Positions 1 through 7,502 of a DNA stretch of 9,818 nt are shown here, piece after piece. The position numbers and the translations under genes are program-made. Source of the stretch: Candidatus Omnitrophota bacterium (GTDB taxonomy: Bacteria > Omnitrophota > Gorgyraeia > Tantalellales > Tantalellaceae). Position 1 is the stretch's first letter; the number at the start of each line of letters is the position of its first letter. The notes below the pieces were generated by a model. The model was not told the origin of the DNA, ran no database searches, and saw only the letters and a list, made by a program, of their open reading frames with translations. The DNA lies in the NCBI GenBank assembly GCA_023142805.1, contig JAGLIU010000206.1, positions 1-9,818 on the forward strand, written 5' to 3'.

Positions 1-1
1 G

Positions 2-1201
2 TTTAGAGCCGGCGCGAAGGGGTTCATCGTTTCATGTTTGTCGAAAGAAAACAGGGAAACCCCTCCCGGGCATGTTATTGTTGTAAATGATACGGTTTCC
101 GCCATGGGGAAACTCGCGGGTTATATTCGGAGTAGAAAGGATCTTCCCGTTGTATGTATCGCCGGAACGAATGGAAAGACCACGGTCAAGGATATATTGT
201 CGCATATTCTTTCCGTGAAATTTAGAGTTCTCGCGAGTAAACGGTCATATAACAACATCATAGGATTGAGTCTGACGTTGTTCGAGTTGGAAGACGCGTA
301 TGATATGGTTATATTGGAGGTGGGAACAAACCATCCCGGAGAGATAGAAGAACTCGGGAAGATAGCCAGGCCTAATACGGCGATCATTACGAATATTGGA
401 CGGGCACATTTGGAATCTTTTGGTTGTAAAAAAGATATATTTAATGAAAAGGCCAGTCTTTTAAAATATTTATCGGATGGAGGAAAGGTATTTTTAAACG
501 GGGATGATCCGTTTTTGAAAGATATTGATTTGAAGGCAATGTCGAAAATTTTTTTTGGGATCTCAAAAAATTCTGACTATTGGATCAATAGTATATCCCA
601 GGGTTTAAGCGGGTACGATTTTTCCGTTAATAATGAGAGTTATTTTGTGCCGTTAGATGGGGTGCATAATGTATATAACGCGGCTGTGAGCGTTACAGTC
701 GCGAAAGAATTAGGGGTTAGTTATAAGGATATAAAGGAACGATTGAACAGTATTTCTTTGTCCGGGGGGAGACTGGAAAAGAGCAGGGTAAATGGGCGCA
801 TGTTCATTAATGATGCTTATAATGCCAACCCGGATTCATTTGAATGCGCGTTACGGGTTTTAAAGGATAATTATAACAACGGAAAAACTGTTGTTGTTGC
901 CGGGGATATGTTGGAGTTGGGGGACAATAGTAGTCTTTTTCATAGGTTGATAGGCAGGGATATCGCGGGAAAAGAAATTAATTATTTAGTAACACTGGGA
1001 AATAAAGCGGGCGAGATAGCCGAAGGGGCTATTGAAGCCGGAATGAGCGAGGGTAATGTGGTTAAGGCAAAAGATCATCAGGACGCCGCGAGGATATTGA
1101 AAGAGATAACCGATTTGGGGTCGACAATATTATTAAAAGGGTCGCGAAGTACTAAAATGGAGGAAGTGCTTAGATGTTTTATCAGTTCTTATACCAGTTA
1201 A
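2..1201 (+). CDS. murF: MurF, UDP-N-acetylmuramoyl-tripeptide--D-alanyl-D-alanine ligase (5' end missing)
   Basis: A cytoplasmic ATP-dependent ligase that adds D-Ala-D-Ala to UDP-MurNAc-tripeptide, the last soluble step of the peptidoglycan precursor pathway. The frame is open from base 2, with no stop before the TTG at 38. The residues before that TTG (AGAKGFIV) match the end of the MurF N-terminal UDP-binding domain, so the TTG is internal and the true start lies upstream. About 399 residues are visible against a usual 450-460, so roughly 60 are missing. Seen in order: the P-loop GTNGKTT (nt 164-184), EVGTNHPGE, the AHLE histidine motif, the YNANPDS motif typical of MurF (from nt 818), GDMLELG and a C-terminal KGSRSTKME. 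It overlaps mraY by 28 bases, which suggests translational coupling. Identity is very secure; only the start is unknown. Confidence 0.96.
   Translation, partial: FRAGAKGFIVSCLSKENRETPPGHVIVVNDTVSAMGKLAGYIRSRKDLPVVCIAGTNGKTTVKDILSHILSVKFRVLASKRSYNNIIGLSLTLFELEDAYDMVILEVGTNHPGEIEELGKIARPNTAIITNIGRAHLESFGCKKDIFNEKASLLKYLSDGGKVFLNGDDPFLKDIDLKAMSKIFFGISKNSDYWINSISQGLSGYDFSVNNESYFVPLDGVHNVYNAAVSVTVAKELGVSYKDIKERLNSISLSGGRLEKSRVNGRMFINDAYNANPDSFECALRVLKDNYNNGKTVVVAGDMLELGDNSSLFHRLIGRDIAGKEINYLVTLGNKAGEIAEGAIEAGMSEGNVVKAKDHQDAARILKEITDLGSTILLKGSRSTKMEEVLRCFISSYTS
1159..1164 (+). promoter_or_regulatory. Ribosome binding site of mraY, inside murF
   Basis: GGAGGA lies 9 bases before the ATG at 1174, within the last codons of murF. 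It supports this ATG as the mraY start and therefore supports a real 28-base overlap with murF. Confidence 0.75.
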
Positions 1202-2262
1202 AAGATGTGTGGTTCGGATTTAATTTATTCAAATATATTACGTTCCGGGCGATCATGGCAGCGGTGACATCTTTTCTTATATGTGTTATCACGGGTCCCA
1301 TAATAATAAAAATGCTCAAAAAATTTAATATAGGACAGTATGTTAGACGGGAACATGTAGAGAATTTGTATGACCTTCATAAACATAAGGAAGGTACTCC
1401 GACCATGGGCGGACTTATTGTTGTTATAGCCGTTGTAGTGTCGGTATTGTTATGGTGTCGGTTGGATAGTGACTATGTAATTTTGGTTTTAGCCGGAATG
1501 GTCTGGCTTGGTGTTATAGGTTTTACCGATGACATGATGAAGTTGCGTTCAAAAAGCGCAAAGGGGATAAGAGCTGTCACGAAACTTTCAGGGCAAGTAA
1601 TTTTGGCGTTGATAGTAGGTCTGTTTGTTATAAAGAATAATGCTATTGGGACAGAACTCTATTTGCCGTTTGTTAAGAACGCGGTATGTAATTTGGGATC
1701 GTTCTACATACTATTTGTGCTTCTGGTCATTGCCGGAGCCTCAAACGCGGTAAATCTAACCGACGGGCTTGACGGTTTGGCCATTGGGTGTGTGGTGTTT
1801 GTAACCACTACATACGCGGTGATAAGTTATGTTACGGGACATGCCGGTCTTAGTGGATATCTTCAAGTTTTTTATCTTCCGGGTGCGGGGGAACTTACGA
1901 TATTTTGCGCGGCATTAACCGGAGCGGGGTTGGGTTTTCTTTGGTTCAATTGTCATCCGGCGAGTGTTTTTATGGGTGATACAGGATCTTTATCTTTGGG
2001 CGGGGCCATCGCTATAATAAGTGTTTTAACAAAAAAAGAAGTATTGTTGCTTATTACCGGGGGGGTTATTGTGGCTGAAGCACTTTCGGTTATTCTCCAG
2101 GTTTTTTCGTTTAAGCTGCGGAAAAAGCGTATTTTTCTTATGTCTCCGATCCATCATCATTTTCAGATAAAAGGGTGGCATGAATCCAAGATAACTATAC
2201 GTTTTTGGATCATAGCGGCAATACTCGCGTTTATAAGTATCGCGACACTTAAAGTGAGATAA
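1174..2262 (+). CDS. mraY: MraY, phospho-N-acetylmuramoyl-pentapeptide transferase
   Basis: An integral membrane enzyme that transfers phospho-MurNAc-pentapeptide from UDP to undecaprenyl phosphate, making lipid I on the cytoplasmic face. The 362 residues are the normal family length, with about ten hydrophobic segments. The N-terminus ends in the typical FKYITFRA. Further motifs are GTPTMGG (74-80), the Mg2+ and catalytic pair D119-D120 in GFTDDM, NLTDGLDGLA (194-203), FMGDTGS with D269, and the triple histidine 327-329 in PIHHHFQ. These correspond to the aspartates and histidine known to be essential in the family. The ATG at 1174 has a good ribosome binding site and aligns with the usual MraY N-terminus. 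Base composition matches the neighbours. A run of seven G (2059-2065) encodes part of TGGV near residue 296. Confidence 0.98.
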   Translation: MFYQFLYQLKDVWFGFNLFKYITFRAIMAAVTSFLICVITGPIIIKMLKKFNIGQYVRREHVENLYDLHKHKEGTPTMGGLIVVIAVVVSVLLWCRLDSDYVILVLAGMVWLGVIGFTDDMMKLRSKSAKGIRAVTKLSGQVILALIVGLFVIKNNAIGTELYLPFVKNAVCNLGSFYILFVLLVIAGASNAVNLTDGLDGLAIGCVVFVTTTYAVISYVTGHAGLSGYLQVFYLPGAGELTIFCAALTGAGLGFLWFNCHPASVFMGDTGSLSLGGAIAIISVLTKKEVLLLITGGVIVAEALSVILQVFSFKLRKKRIFLMSPIHHHFQIKGWHESKITIRFWIIAAILAFISIATLKVR

Positions 2263-2339
2263 TAATAACAGGAACGCGGTACGCCGTGCTCTTACTGAAT
2301 TTTTTGTCAGAAATTCGCGGGTATTTGTGGATACATATT

Positions 2340-3713
2340 ATGCTGGATTTTAAAGATAAAAACATACTTATTTTTGGGCTTGGCGTAAGCGGATACGCTT
2401 CCGCCAAATTTTTATTAAAAAAAGGATATTCTGTAAAAATAAGTGAAGCGGGTTCTGATGAGTGTATCAAAAGCCGAATAAATACATTGTCCGGATATGA
2501 TGTAGAATATGAATCAGGAGGGCATACCGCTGCTTTTTGCCGGGAGGCGGATATTTCTATCGTGAGTCCCGGGATAAATGTTGATAATTTAGTTTCATCG
2601 GGCATTCTTTCTAAAGAAGCGTTTGTTATCGGGACTTTAGAGCTGGGTTTTTTGTTCTGTGCGGCGCCTATTATCGCTATAACGGGAACTAATGGTAAAA
2701 GCACGGTAACCGAATTGATAGGAAAAATTATTATATCCTCAGGTCGGCATTCGGTTGTATGCGGCAATATCGGTAATCCGCTTATCGGGGAAGTGGATTC
2801 TTTGACAAAAGAATGTATAGCGGTAGTAGAAGTAAGTTCTTTTCAGCTGGAGACAATTGGTGAATTTAAACCTTATGTCGCGGTTCTCCTGAATGTTACG
2901 GAAGATCACTATGACAGACACGGTGGATTTGATGAATATAAACGAAACAAGTTTCAGGTATTCAAGAATCAGACAGAAGACGATTGGTCGGTTCTTTGTT
3001 CCGATCTTAAATCAGATCTGATAGGTAAAGAGCTGGCGGGTAAAACACTTTTTTTTGGTAAGTCGGAAGTTTCAGCGGAAGTATCGGGAGAAAAAGTTTT
3101 TATTAATCGTGGTAATTCCGAAAAAAAACTTATCGTATTAGAAAGTGAAATAGTTCTTAGAGGTACGCATAATCTTGTGAATATCGCGTGCGCCGTTCTT
3201 GTCGCGGATATTCTTGGTATTGATATGAGTGTTATCATAGACGCGGTAAAGACCTTTCAGGGGTTGGGGCATAGATTTGAACTTATAGGAAGTTTTCAAG
3301 GAATTGATTTTATAGATGATTCAAAGGCTACAAATATTGACGCTACACGATGTGCTTTGGGATCTCTGGAAAAGAAGGCTGTTCTTGTCGCGGGGGGGAT
3401 AGATAAAGGCGGAGATTATTCTTCTATATCCGGTCTTATTAAGAATAAGGTCAAAGCGATAATCGCGATAGGAGAAGCCGGTGATAAAATAAAAGGTATT
3501 TTTGAGTCAATAGTACCGGTATTTTTCGCGAGCGGTATGGGAGACGCGGTAAATATGGCTACAGAAAAAGCTAGAAAAGGGGATGTTGTTATTCTTTCGC
3601 CTATGTGTTCGAGTTTTGATATGTTTTCCGGTTATAAGGAGCGCGGAGAGGTCTTTCAGCGGGAAGTTTTTCGGATCAGCGGTGCAAGGGTCGAGACGCC
3701 CAATGATACCTGA
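2340..3713 (+). CDS. murD: MurD, UDP-N-acetylmuramoyl-L-alanine--D-glutamate ligase
   Basis: A cytoplasmic Mur ligase that adds D-glutamate to UDP-MurNAc-L-Ala using ATP. From the ATG at 2340 it has 457 residues, normal for MurD. Domain 1 begins at once with a Rossmann-like IFGLGVSG (11-18). The P-loop is GTNGKST (116-122), followed by VEVSSFQLE with E164, NVTEDHYDRH with H190, and a lysine at about 204 in the place of the carbamylated lysine. DDSKATN (326-332) and the C-terminal SPMCSSFDMF motif (420-429) complete the set. The frame stays open upstream to a GTG at 2286, which has an AGGA about 12 bases before it. That start would add 18 hydrophobic residues not expected in MurD, so I chose 2340 on the N-terminal fit although no clear ribosome binding site precedes it. 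Identity is secure; the start is less so. Confidence 0.95.
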   Translation: MLDFKDKNILIFGLGVSGYASAKFLLKKGYSVKISEAGSDECIKSRINTLSGYDVEYESGGHTAAFCREADISIVSPGINVDNLVSSGILSKEAFVIGTLELGFLFCAAPIIAITGTNGKSTVTELIGKIIISSGRHSVVCGNIGNPLIGEVDSLTKECIAVVEVSSFQLETIGEFKPYVAVLLNVTEDHYDRHGGFDEYKRNKFQVFKNQTEDDWSVLCSDLKSDLIGKELAGKTLFFGKSEVSAEVSGEKVFINRGNSEKKLIVLESEIVLRGTHNLVNIACAVLVADILGIDMSVIIDAVKTFQGLGHRFELIGSFQGIDFIDDSKATNIDATRCALGSLEKKAVLVAGGIDKGGDYSSISGLIKNKVKAIIAIGEAGDKIKGIFESIVPVFFASGMGDAVNMATEKARKGDVVILSPMCSSFDMFSGYKERGEVFQREVFRISGARVETPNDT

Positions 3714-3725
3714 TCCAAATTTAAT

Positions 3726-3739
3726 TTTGTGATCACAAA
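3726..3739. repeat. Perfect 14-base palindrome just before ftsW
   Basis: TTTGTGATCACAAA is its own reverse complement. It sits in the 32-base murD-ftsW gap and ends 6 bases before the ftsW ATG, where a ribosome binding site would normally be. The ftsW start accordingly shows no purine-rich site. It could be a protein-binding operator, a weak hairpin affecting ftsW translation, or chance. It contains the TGTGA/TCACA half sites of CRP-like regulators but without the 6-base spacer those proteins need. Confidence 0.35.
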
Positions 3740-3745
3740 TCAATT

Positions 3746-4831
3746 ATGAATAATGACGCAAAACTGATATTTATTGTTGCTTCGCTCTTGATAATGATAG
3801 GTGTGGTTATGACTTATTCTTCAAGCGCGGTTTACGCTTATGGGACATATGGTGATAGCCTTTATTTTGTAAAAAAACATTTTCTTTATCTTTTGTTTGG
3901 TATTTCGGCAGCTATGATGTGCATGTCGATCAAAGCGGAAAAGTTCAGAGAATATTCGCGTTATCTGGTTATTTTTTTTATTTTTCTTTTAACCATCGTA
4001 CTTATTCCGGGAGTAGGATCAGAGGTTGGCGGCGCGCGAAGATGGCTTCGTCTTTTTGGTTTTGGGTTTCAGCCTTCAGAAATGGTTAAACTCGTGATTA
4101 TTTTATATCTGGCGGATTTTACATCACGCCGCCGGCATAACATAAAAGATCTTTGGAGAGGTTTTGTGCCTCCGCTTTTTGTGATCGGTGTTTTAAGCGG
4201 ATTGATTCTTGCTGAACCTGATATGGGAACTTTTATTTCGATATTGTTTATTGGATTCGTAATGCTTTTTGATTCCGGCGCGAGATTGAAACATATAGTA
4301 TTTATTGTGGTAAGCGCTATTCCTGTTATTTTATTCGCGATAATAAGCAAGCCATACAGGGTAAAACGGGTTCTTTCGATCTTTAACCCATGGGAAGATT
4401 CCCAAGGTACGGGTTTTCAGTTAATACAATCGCTTATAGCGTTAGGGTCCGGAGGGTTTCTGGGAGTGGGGCTGGGGTCTTCCAAACAAAAATTATTTTA
4501 TCTGCCGGAATCACATACGGATTTTATATTCGCGATAATTGGGGAAGAACTTGGGTTTTTAGGCGGAATGGTCATAATACTATTGTTCGCGGTCTTAGTT
4601 TCTTTTATTTTGAAAGTTTCATTTAAGATCCATAATTATTTCGCGTCTCGTGTGGTTTTTGGTATAGGAGTTATGCTGGCATTTGAAGCGATCGTTAATA
4701 TCGGAGTATCAATGGGAGTTCTTCCGACGAAAGGACTTCCGTTACCTTTTATAAGTTATGGTGGAAGTTCACTGGTATGCCATCTCGCCGCTATCGGCAT
4801 AGTGTTGAATATGGCAAGGGAGGCGGAGTAA
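3746..4831 (+). CDS. ftsW: FtsW, SEDS-family septal peptidoglycan glycosyltransferase
   Basis: A polytopic membrane protein of the SEDS family that polymerises lipid II at the division site with its partner class B penicillin-binding protein. The 361 residues are mostly hydrophobic, about ten membrane segments with a short cytoplasmic N-terminus. Signature stretches are GGARRWL (95-101), QPSEMVKL (109-116), EPDMGT (157-162), GVGLGSS (240-246), PESHTDFIFA (254-263) with D259 at the catalytic aspartate position of SEDS proteins, and the C-terminal FISYGGSS (335-342). RodA is the main alternative. The place between murD and murG and the GVGLGSSKQK and YLPESHTD stretches favour FtsW. No in-frame ATG, GTG or TTG lies between the preceding stop (TAA at 3722-3724) and 3746, so the start is firm despite the absent ribosome binding site. 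The 3' end carries the murG ribosome binding site. Confidence 0.95.
   Translation: MNNDAKLIFIVASLLIMIGVVMTYSSSAVYAYGTYGDSLYFVKKHFLYLLFGISAAMMCMSIKAEKFREYSRYLVIFFIFLLTIVLIPGVGSEVGGARRWLRLFGFGFQPSEMVKLVIILYLADFTSRRRHNIKDLWRGFVPPLFVIGVLSGLILAEPDMGTFISILFIGFVMLFDSGARLKHIVFIVVSAIPVILFAIISKPYRVKRVLSIFNPWEDSQGTGFQLIQSLIALGSGGFLGVGLGSSKQKLFYLPESHTDFIFAIIGEELGFLGGMVIILLFAVLVSFILKVSFKIHNYFASRVVFGIGVMLAFEAIVNIGVSMGVLPTKGLPLPFISYGGSSLVCHLAAIGIVLNMAREAE
4818..4823 (+). promoter_or_regulatory. Ribosome binding site of murG, inside ftsW
   Basis: GGGAGG lies 8 bases before the murG ATG and within the last codons of ftsW. With murG starting on the base after the ftsW stop, it points to coupled translation of the two genes. 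Confidence 0.75.
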
Positions 4832-5959
4832 ATGAAAATTATACTTGCCGCGGGGGGGTCCGGAGGACATATTTTTCCTTCCGTAGCTTTGGCCGGAGAG
4901 CTTGGGAAACGTGGGATAAAAGAGATATTTTTTATTTCGAGCAAAAGGCGCTTGGATAAAAGCATTTTGGCGGAAAGTAAATATCCATGTTTTTTTCTAT
5001 CGGTCAATCCGATGCCGCTTAAATTCAGGCCTATACGGATAATAACGTTTTTATTTAAATTGTTTTCAGACGCGATAATGTCAATTTATATCATTTTCAG
5101 GGTTAAGCCGGATGTGGTTGTAGGGTTTGGCGGATATTCCTCCGGAGCTATTGTCCTGACCGCTAAGATGTTTAATATACCCGTCGTTATCCATGAGCAG
5201 AATTGCGTTCCGGGTAAAGCGAATAAGATGCTTGGCAGAATAGCGGATCGTATCGCTGTTAGTTTCACGGGGGCGGAAGAACATTTTCCGTGTGTCCGGG
5301 AAAAACTTGTTCATACCGGGAATCCTCTTAGAATCGACATGTTGACAAATAACAGAGAAGTGTCCGCGAAAAGACTTGGATTGGATCCTGAGAGGATCAC
5401 GATCTTAGTAATGGGAGGAAGTCAGGGTGCTACGTTTCTGAACACTATAGCGTCAGAGGCGGCGTTATTGGTTAATGAAAAATACGCTAATACGGTGCAA
5501 TTTGTGCATATTACGGGTAATAACGATTATGAGAACATTAAATCTTTTTATCGGGAGAAGAAAATTAAAAACAAAACGATCTCTTTTATGGAAAGAATAG
5601 ATGATGCTTATGCCGTAAGCGATATTGTTATTTCGAGATCCGGGGCTGCCGCGGTATTTGAGCTGGCGTTTTACGCGAGAGCGATGATACTGGTTCCATA
5701 TCCTAATCCAAAAAACAATCAAAGATCCAACGCGATATATTTTTCAGATAAAGGTGCCGCGATATACAGAGAGGAAAGAGATATTTCTAAAGATGTTCTA
5801 TTTGATGAGGTCTTAGGGTTATTAGAAGACAAAATAAAGCGTGATGAGATAGCCGGCTGCGCTGAGCGGCTCGCGATGCCGGAAGCGGGAAGGTTATTGG
5901 CGGAGGAAGTAATAAAGTTAGGACAACACGGCAGGACACCTTTTCGTACGGATGTATAA
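4832..5959 (+). CDS. murG: MurG, UDP-GlcNAc--lipid I N-acetylglucosaminyltransferase
   Basis: A GT-B glycosyltransferase at the inner face of the cytoplasmic membrane that adds GlcNAc to lipid I to give lipid II, the substrate of FtsW. The 375 residues are of family length. The N-terminal domain has the glycine-rich GGSGGHIFP (8-16), GFGGY (98-102) and HEQN (121-124). The C-terminal UDP-GlcNAc-binding domain has GGSQGA (195-200), SRSGAAAVFEL (268-278) and PYPNPKNNQRSNA (289-301). In that last motif the histidine often seen before the glutamine is Asn, a position that already varies in the family. Residues 63-90 contain a basic and hydrophobic stretch that could help membrane docking (inference). 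The ATG follows the ftsW TAA with no gap. A run of seven G (4852-4858) falls in codons 7-9 and encodes the start of the first glycine loop. Confidence 0.97.
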   Translation: MKIILAAGGSGGHIFPSVALAGELGKRGIKEIFFISSKRRLDKSILAESKYPCFFLSVNPMPLKFRPIRIITFLFKLFSDAIMSIYIIFRVKPDVVVGFGGYSSGAIVLTAKMFNIPVVIHEQNCVPGKANKMLGRIADRIAVSFTGAEEHFPCVREKLVHTGNPLRIDMLTNNREVSAKRLGLDPERITILVMGGSQGATFLNTIASEAALLVNEKYANTVQFVHITGNNDYENIKSFYREKKIKNKTISFMERIDDAYAVSDIVISRSGAAAVFELAFYARAMILVPYPNPKNNQRSNAIYFSDKGAAIYREERDISKDVLFDEVLGLLEDKIKRDEIAGCAERLAMPEAGRLLAEEVIKLGQHGRTPFRTDV

Positions 5960-6099
5960 AAGGCATCAAATTTTTTCCGGGGCATCGAACTGAGATAATG
6001 AGATATCAGATATTCGTATAAATATGTTTTCCGGAGCTTGATTTTTGACCAATGCTCCTGACGGTTTTTGAGAAGAAGTCTGAGGATTAAAAATAAATT
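5960..6099. other. 140-base gap between murG and murC with short direct repeats
   Basis: This is the longest gap in the window. It has no credible coding frame or clear promoter. Two imperfect direct repeat pairs are visible: GGCATCAAA (5962-5970) with GGCATCGAA (5981-5989), and TTTTCCGGGGC (5973-5983) with TTTTCCGGAGC (6027-6037). A weak hairpin follows at 6033-6058. The only ribosome-binding-like sequence for murC is TGAGGA at 6081-6086, 13 bases before its ATG and somewhat distant. Confidence 0.5.
6033..6058 (+). terminator. Weak hairpin upstream of murC, possible terminator or attenuator
   Basis: GGAGCTTG (6033-6040) can pair with CAATGCTCC (6050-6058): five pairs, one bulged T, three pairs and a nine-base loop. 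A run of five T (6064-6068) follows after five bases. The stem is short and the T run is displaced, so this is at best a leaky terminator. The genes on both sides belong to one pathway and a full stop here is not expected. Confidence 0.2.
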
Positions 6100-7500
6100 A
6101 TGGAAAAGATACATTTTATTGGCATAGGCGGGATAGGTATGAGCGCGTTAGCGGATATAGCGTTAGCGACGGGAGATGTTGTTAGCGGGTCGGATCTAAG
6201 AGGTAACAACCTCACGGATAAGCTTGCGGGCAAAGGAGCCGGTATCTATGAGGGACATCTTGCCTCTAATCTTTCTAATGATGTTGATCTTGTTGTCAAG
6301 TCCGCTTCAATAAAGGATAATAATCCGGAGATCGTAAAAGCAAAAGAATTGGGTATACCGGTTTTAATGCGAAGTGAAATGCTTAAAAAGGTTCTGGATG
6401 GAATCGGTTTTTCGGTCGCGGTTACAGGGACGCATGGAAAAACCACAACCAGCGCGCTTGTAGCGCATATTTTCGAATATTGCGGTAAAGATCCGACTGT
6501 TATTGTAGGAGGAGAAATAGATACGTTGGGCGGTAATTCAAAATTCGGGAACGGGGATATACTCGTCGCGGAGATAGATGAAAGTGATGGGTACTTTCGT
6601 GATATAAGCGCGAAAAGCGCGGTAATTACCAATGTGGAACGTGAGCATATGGAAACCTATGGGACGATTGAAAATCTGATAGCGGCTTATGAGGATTTTA
6701 TTTCCAAGATCTCTCCTGAAGGATTTTTAGTGTTTAATGGAGAAGATAACAATCTTAGGAATATGGTTAAGGCGGCCGGAACTAGAACGGTTTCTTTCGG
6801 GATAGGAAAAGATTTTGATGTTACATGTTGTAACGCTACATGGGCGTCATGTATAGAATTTGATCTTATCATTGATGGGGGGCTATCCGGTAAAGTGGAA
6901 AGTTCTCTCATAGGTAGATACAATGTCATGAATATACTCGCGGCGATATCCGCGTGCGGAGAGATGGGGCTTAATGCTCGGGAGATAATAAAAGCCATCA
7001 AAGCGTATCGCGGAGTTAAAAGACGTTTTGAATCTATGGGTAAAACTGGAGGGATAGAAGTGATAGAAGATTATGCCCATCATCCTACGGAAATAAAAGC
7101 GGTTATAAACGCGGCAAAAAATTATGTTTGCGGCAGGCTAATAGCTGTTTTTCAGCCGCATAAGTATTCAAGAACAAAAGATCTTATGGAAGAATTCTCC
7201 GAGTGTTTTTTTGGAGCGGATATTCTTGTTTTGAGTGATATCTATTCAGCGGATGAAGATGTTATCCAAGGTGTGGTCGGGGAAGAACTGTACGGTAGGA
7301 TAGATAAAACCAGGTTTGAAAAAGCGGTATTTTTACGCAAAGAGAATATTCCCGACGCTATGGTGGACATTGTTGAAGAAAATGATCTGGTTTTGATCCT
7401 GGGAGCGGGTAATATCAGAGAGATAGGTCCGAAGATCCTTAGTAAGTTAAGCGGGAATACGCCGGGTGGTTCCCCTCGTATCGGGGATAAGAGGTTATAA
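6100..7500 (+). CDS. murC: MurC, UDP-N-acetylmuramate--L-alanine ligase
   Basis: A cytoplasmic Mur ligase that starts the stem peptide by adding L-alanine to UDP-MurNAc with ATP. The 466 residues match the family. Domain 1 opens with the dinucleotide-fold motif GIGGIGMSALA (8-18). The P-loop GTHGKTT (110-116) carries the histidine typical of MurC rather than the Asn seen here in MurD and MurF. It is followed by AEIDESDG (157-164), TNVEREHME (177-185), the R309-F310 region after GVKRR, DYAHHPTEI (324-332), FQPHKYSRT (351-359) and LGAGNI near the C-terminus. The ATG at 6100 gives the expected N-terminus, although its ribosome binding site is weak and distant. It is not fused to Ddl, unlike the MurC-Ddl fusion of Chlamydia. 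murB follows after two bases and its binding site AAGAGG (7489-7494) lies inside murC. Confidence 0.97.
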   Translation: MEKIHFIGIGGIGMSALADIALATGDVVSGSDLRGNNLTDKLAGKGAGIYEGHLASNLSNDVDLVVKSASIKDNNPEIVKAKELGIPVLMRSEMLKKVLDGIGFSVAVTGTHGKTTTSALVAHIFEYCGKDPTVIVGGEIDTLGGNSKFGNGDILVAEIDESDGYFRDISAKSAVITNVEREHMETYGTIENLIAAYEDFISKISPEGFLVFNGEDNNLRNMVKAAGTRTVSFGIGKDFDVTCCNATWASCIEFDLIIDGGLSGKVESSLIGRYNVMNILAAISACGEMGLNAREIIKAIKAYRGVKRRFESMGKTGGIEVIEDYAHHPTEIKAVINAAKNYVCGRLIAVFQPHKYSRTKDLMEEFSECFFGADILVLSDIYSADEDVIQGVVGEELYGRIDKTRFEKAVFLRKENIPDAMVDIVEENDLVLILGAGNIREIGPKILSKLSGNTPGGSPRIGDKRL

Positions 7501-7502
7501 AT

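Noticed and set aside
38..40. TTG as the start of murF
   Set aside because: The same frame is open to base 2 and the residues before the TTG (AGAKGFIV) continue the MurF N-terminal domain. No ribosome binding site precedes the TTG. The gene is cut by the window edge.
2249..2767. 172-codon open frame on the - strand opposite murD
   Set aside because: It is opposite conserved MurD coding sequence and has no family motif or ribosome binding site that I can see.
3726..3739. CRP/FNR-type operator
   Set aside because: The TGTGA and TCACA half sites abut with no spacer, whereas CRP-like proteins need about six bases between them. Only a generic palindrome is claimed.
4390..4626. 78-codon + strand frame inside ftsW
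   Set aside because: It is in another frame of the ftsW segment that encodes the catalytic PESHTD region, so constraint comes from FtsW.
6017..6022. TATAAA as a -10 promoter element for murC
   Set aside because: No acceptable -35 element lies at the right distance (5994-5999 reads GATAAT), so a promoter cannot be supported.
5719..6114. 131-codon - strand frame spanning the murG-murC gap
   Set aside because: Most of it is antisense to murG. The part in the gap has no recognisable protein features, and it runs against nine co-directional genes.
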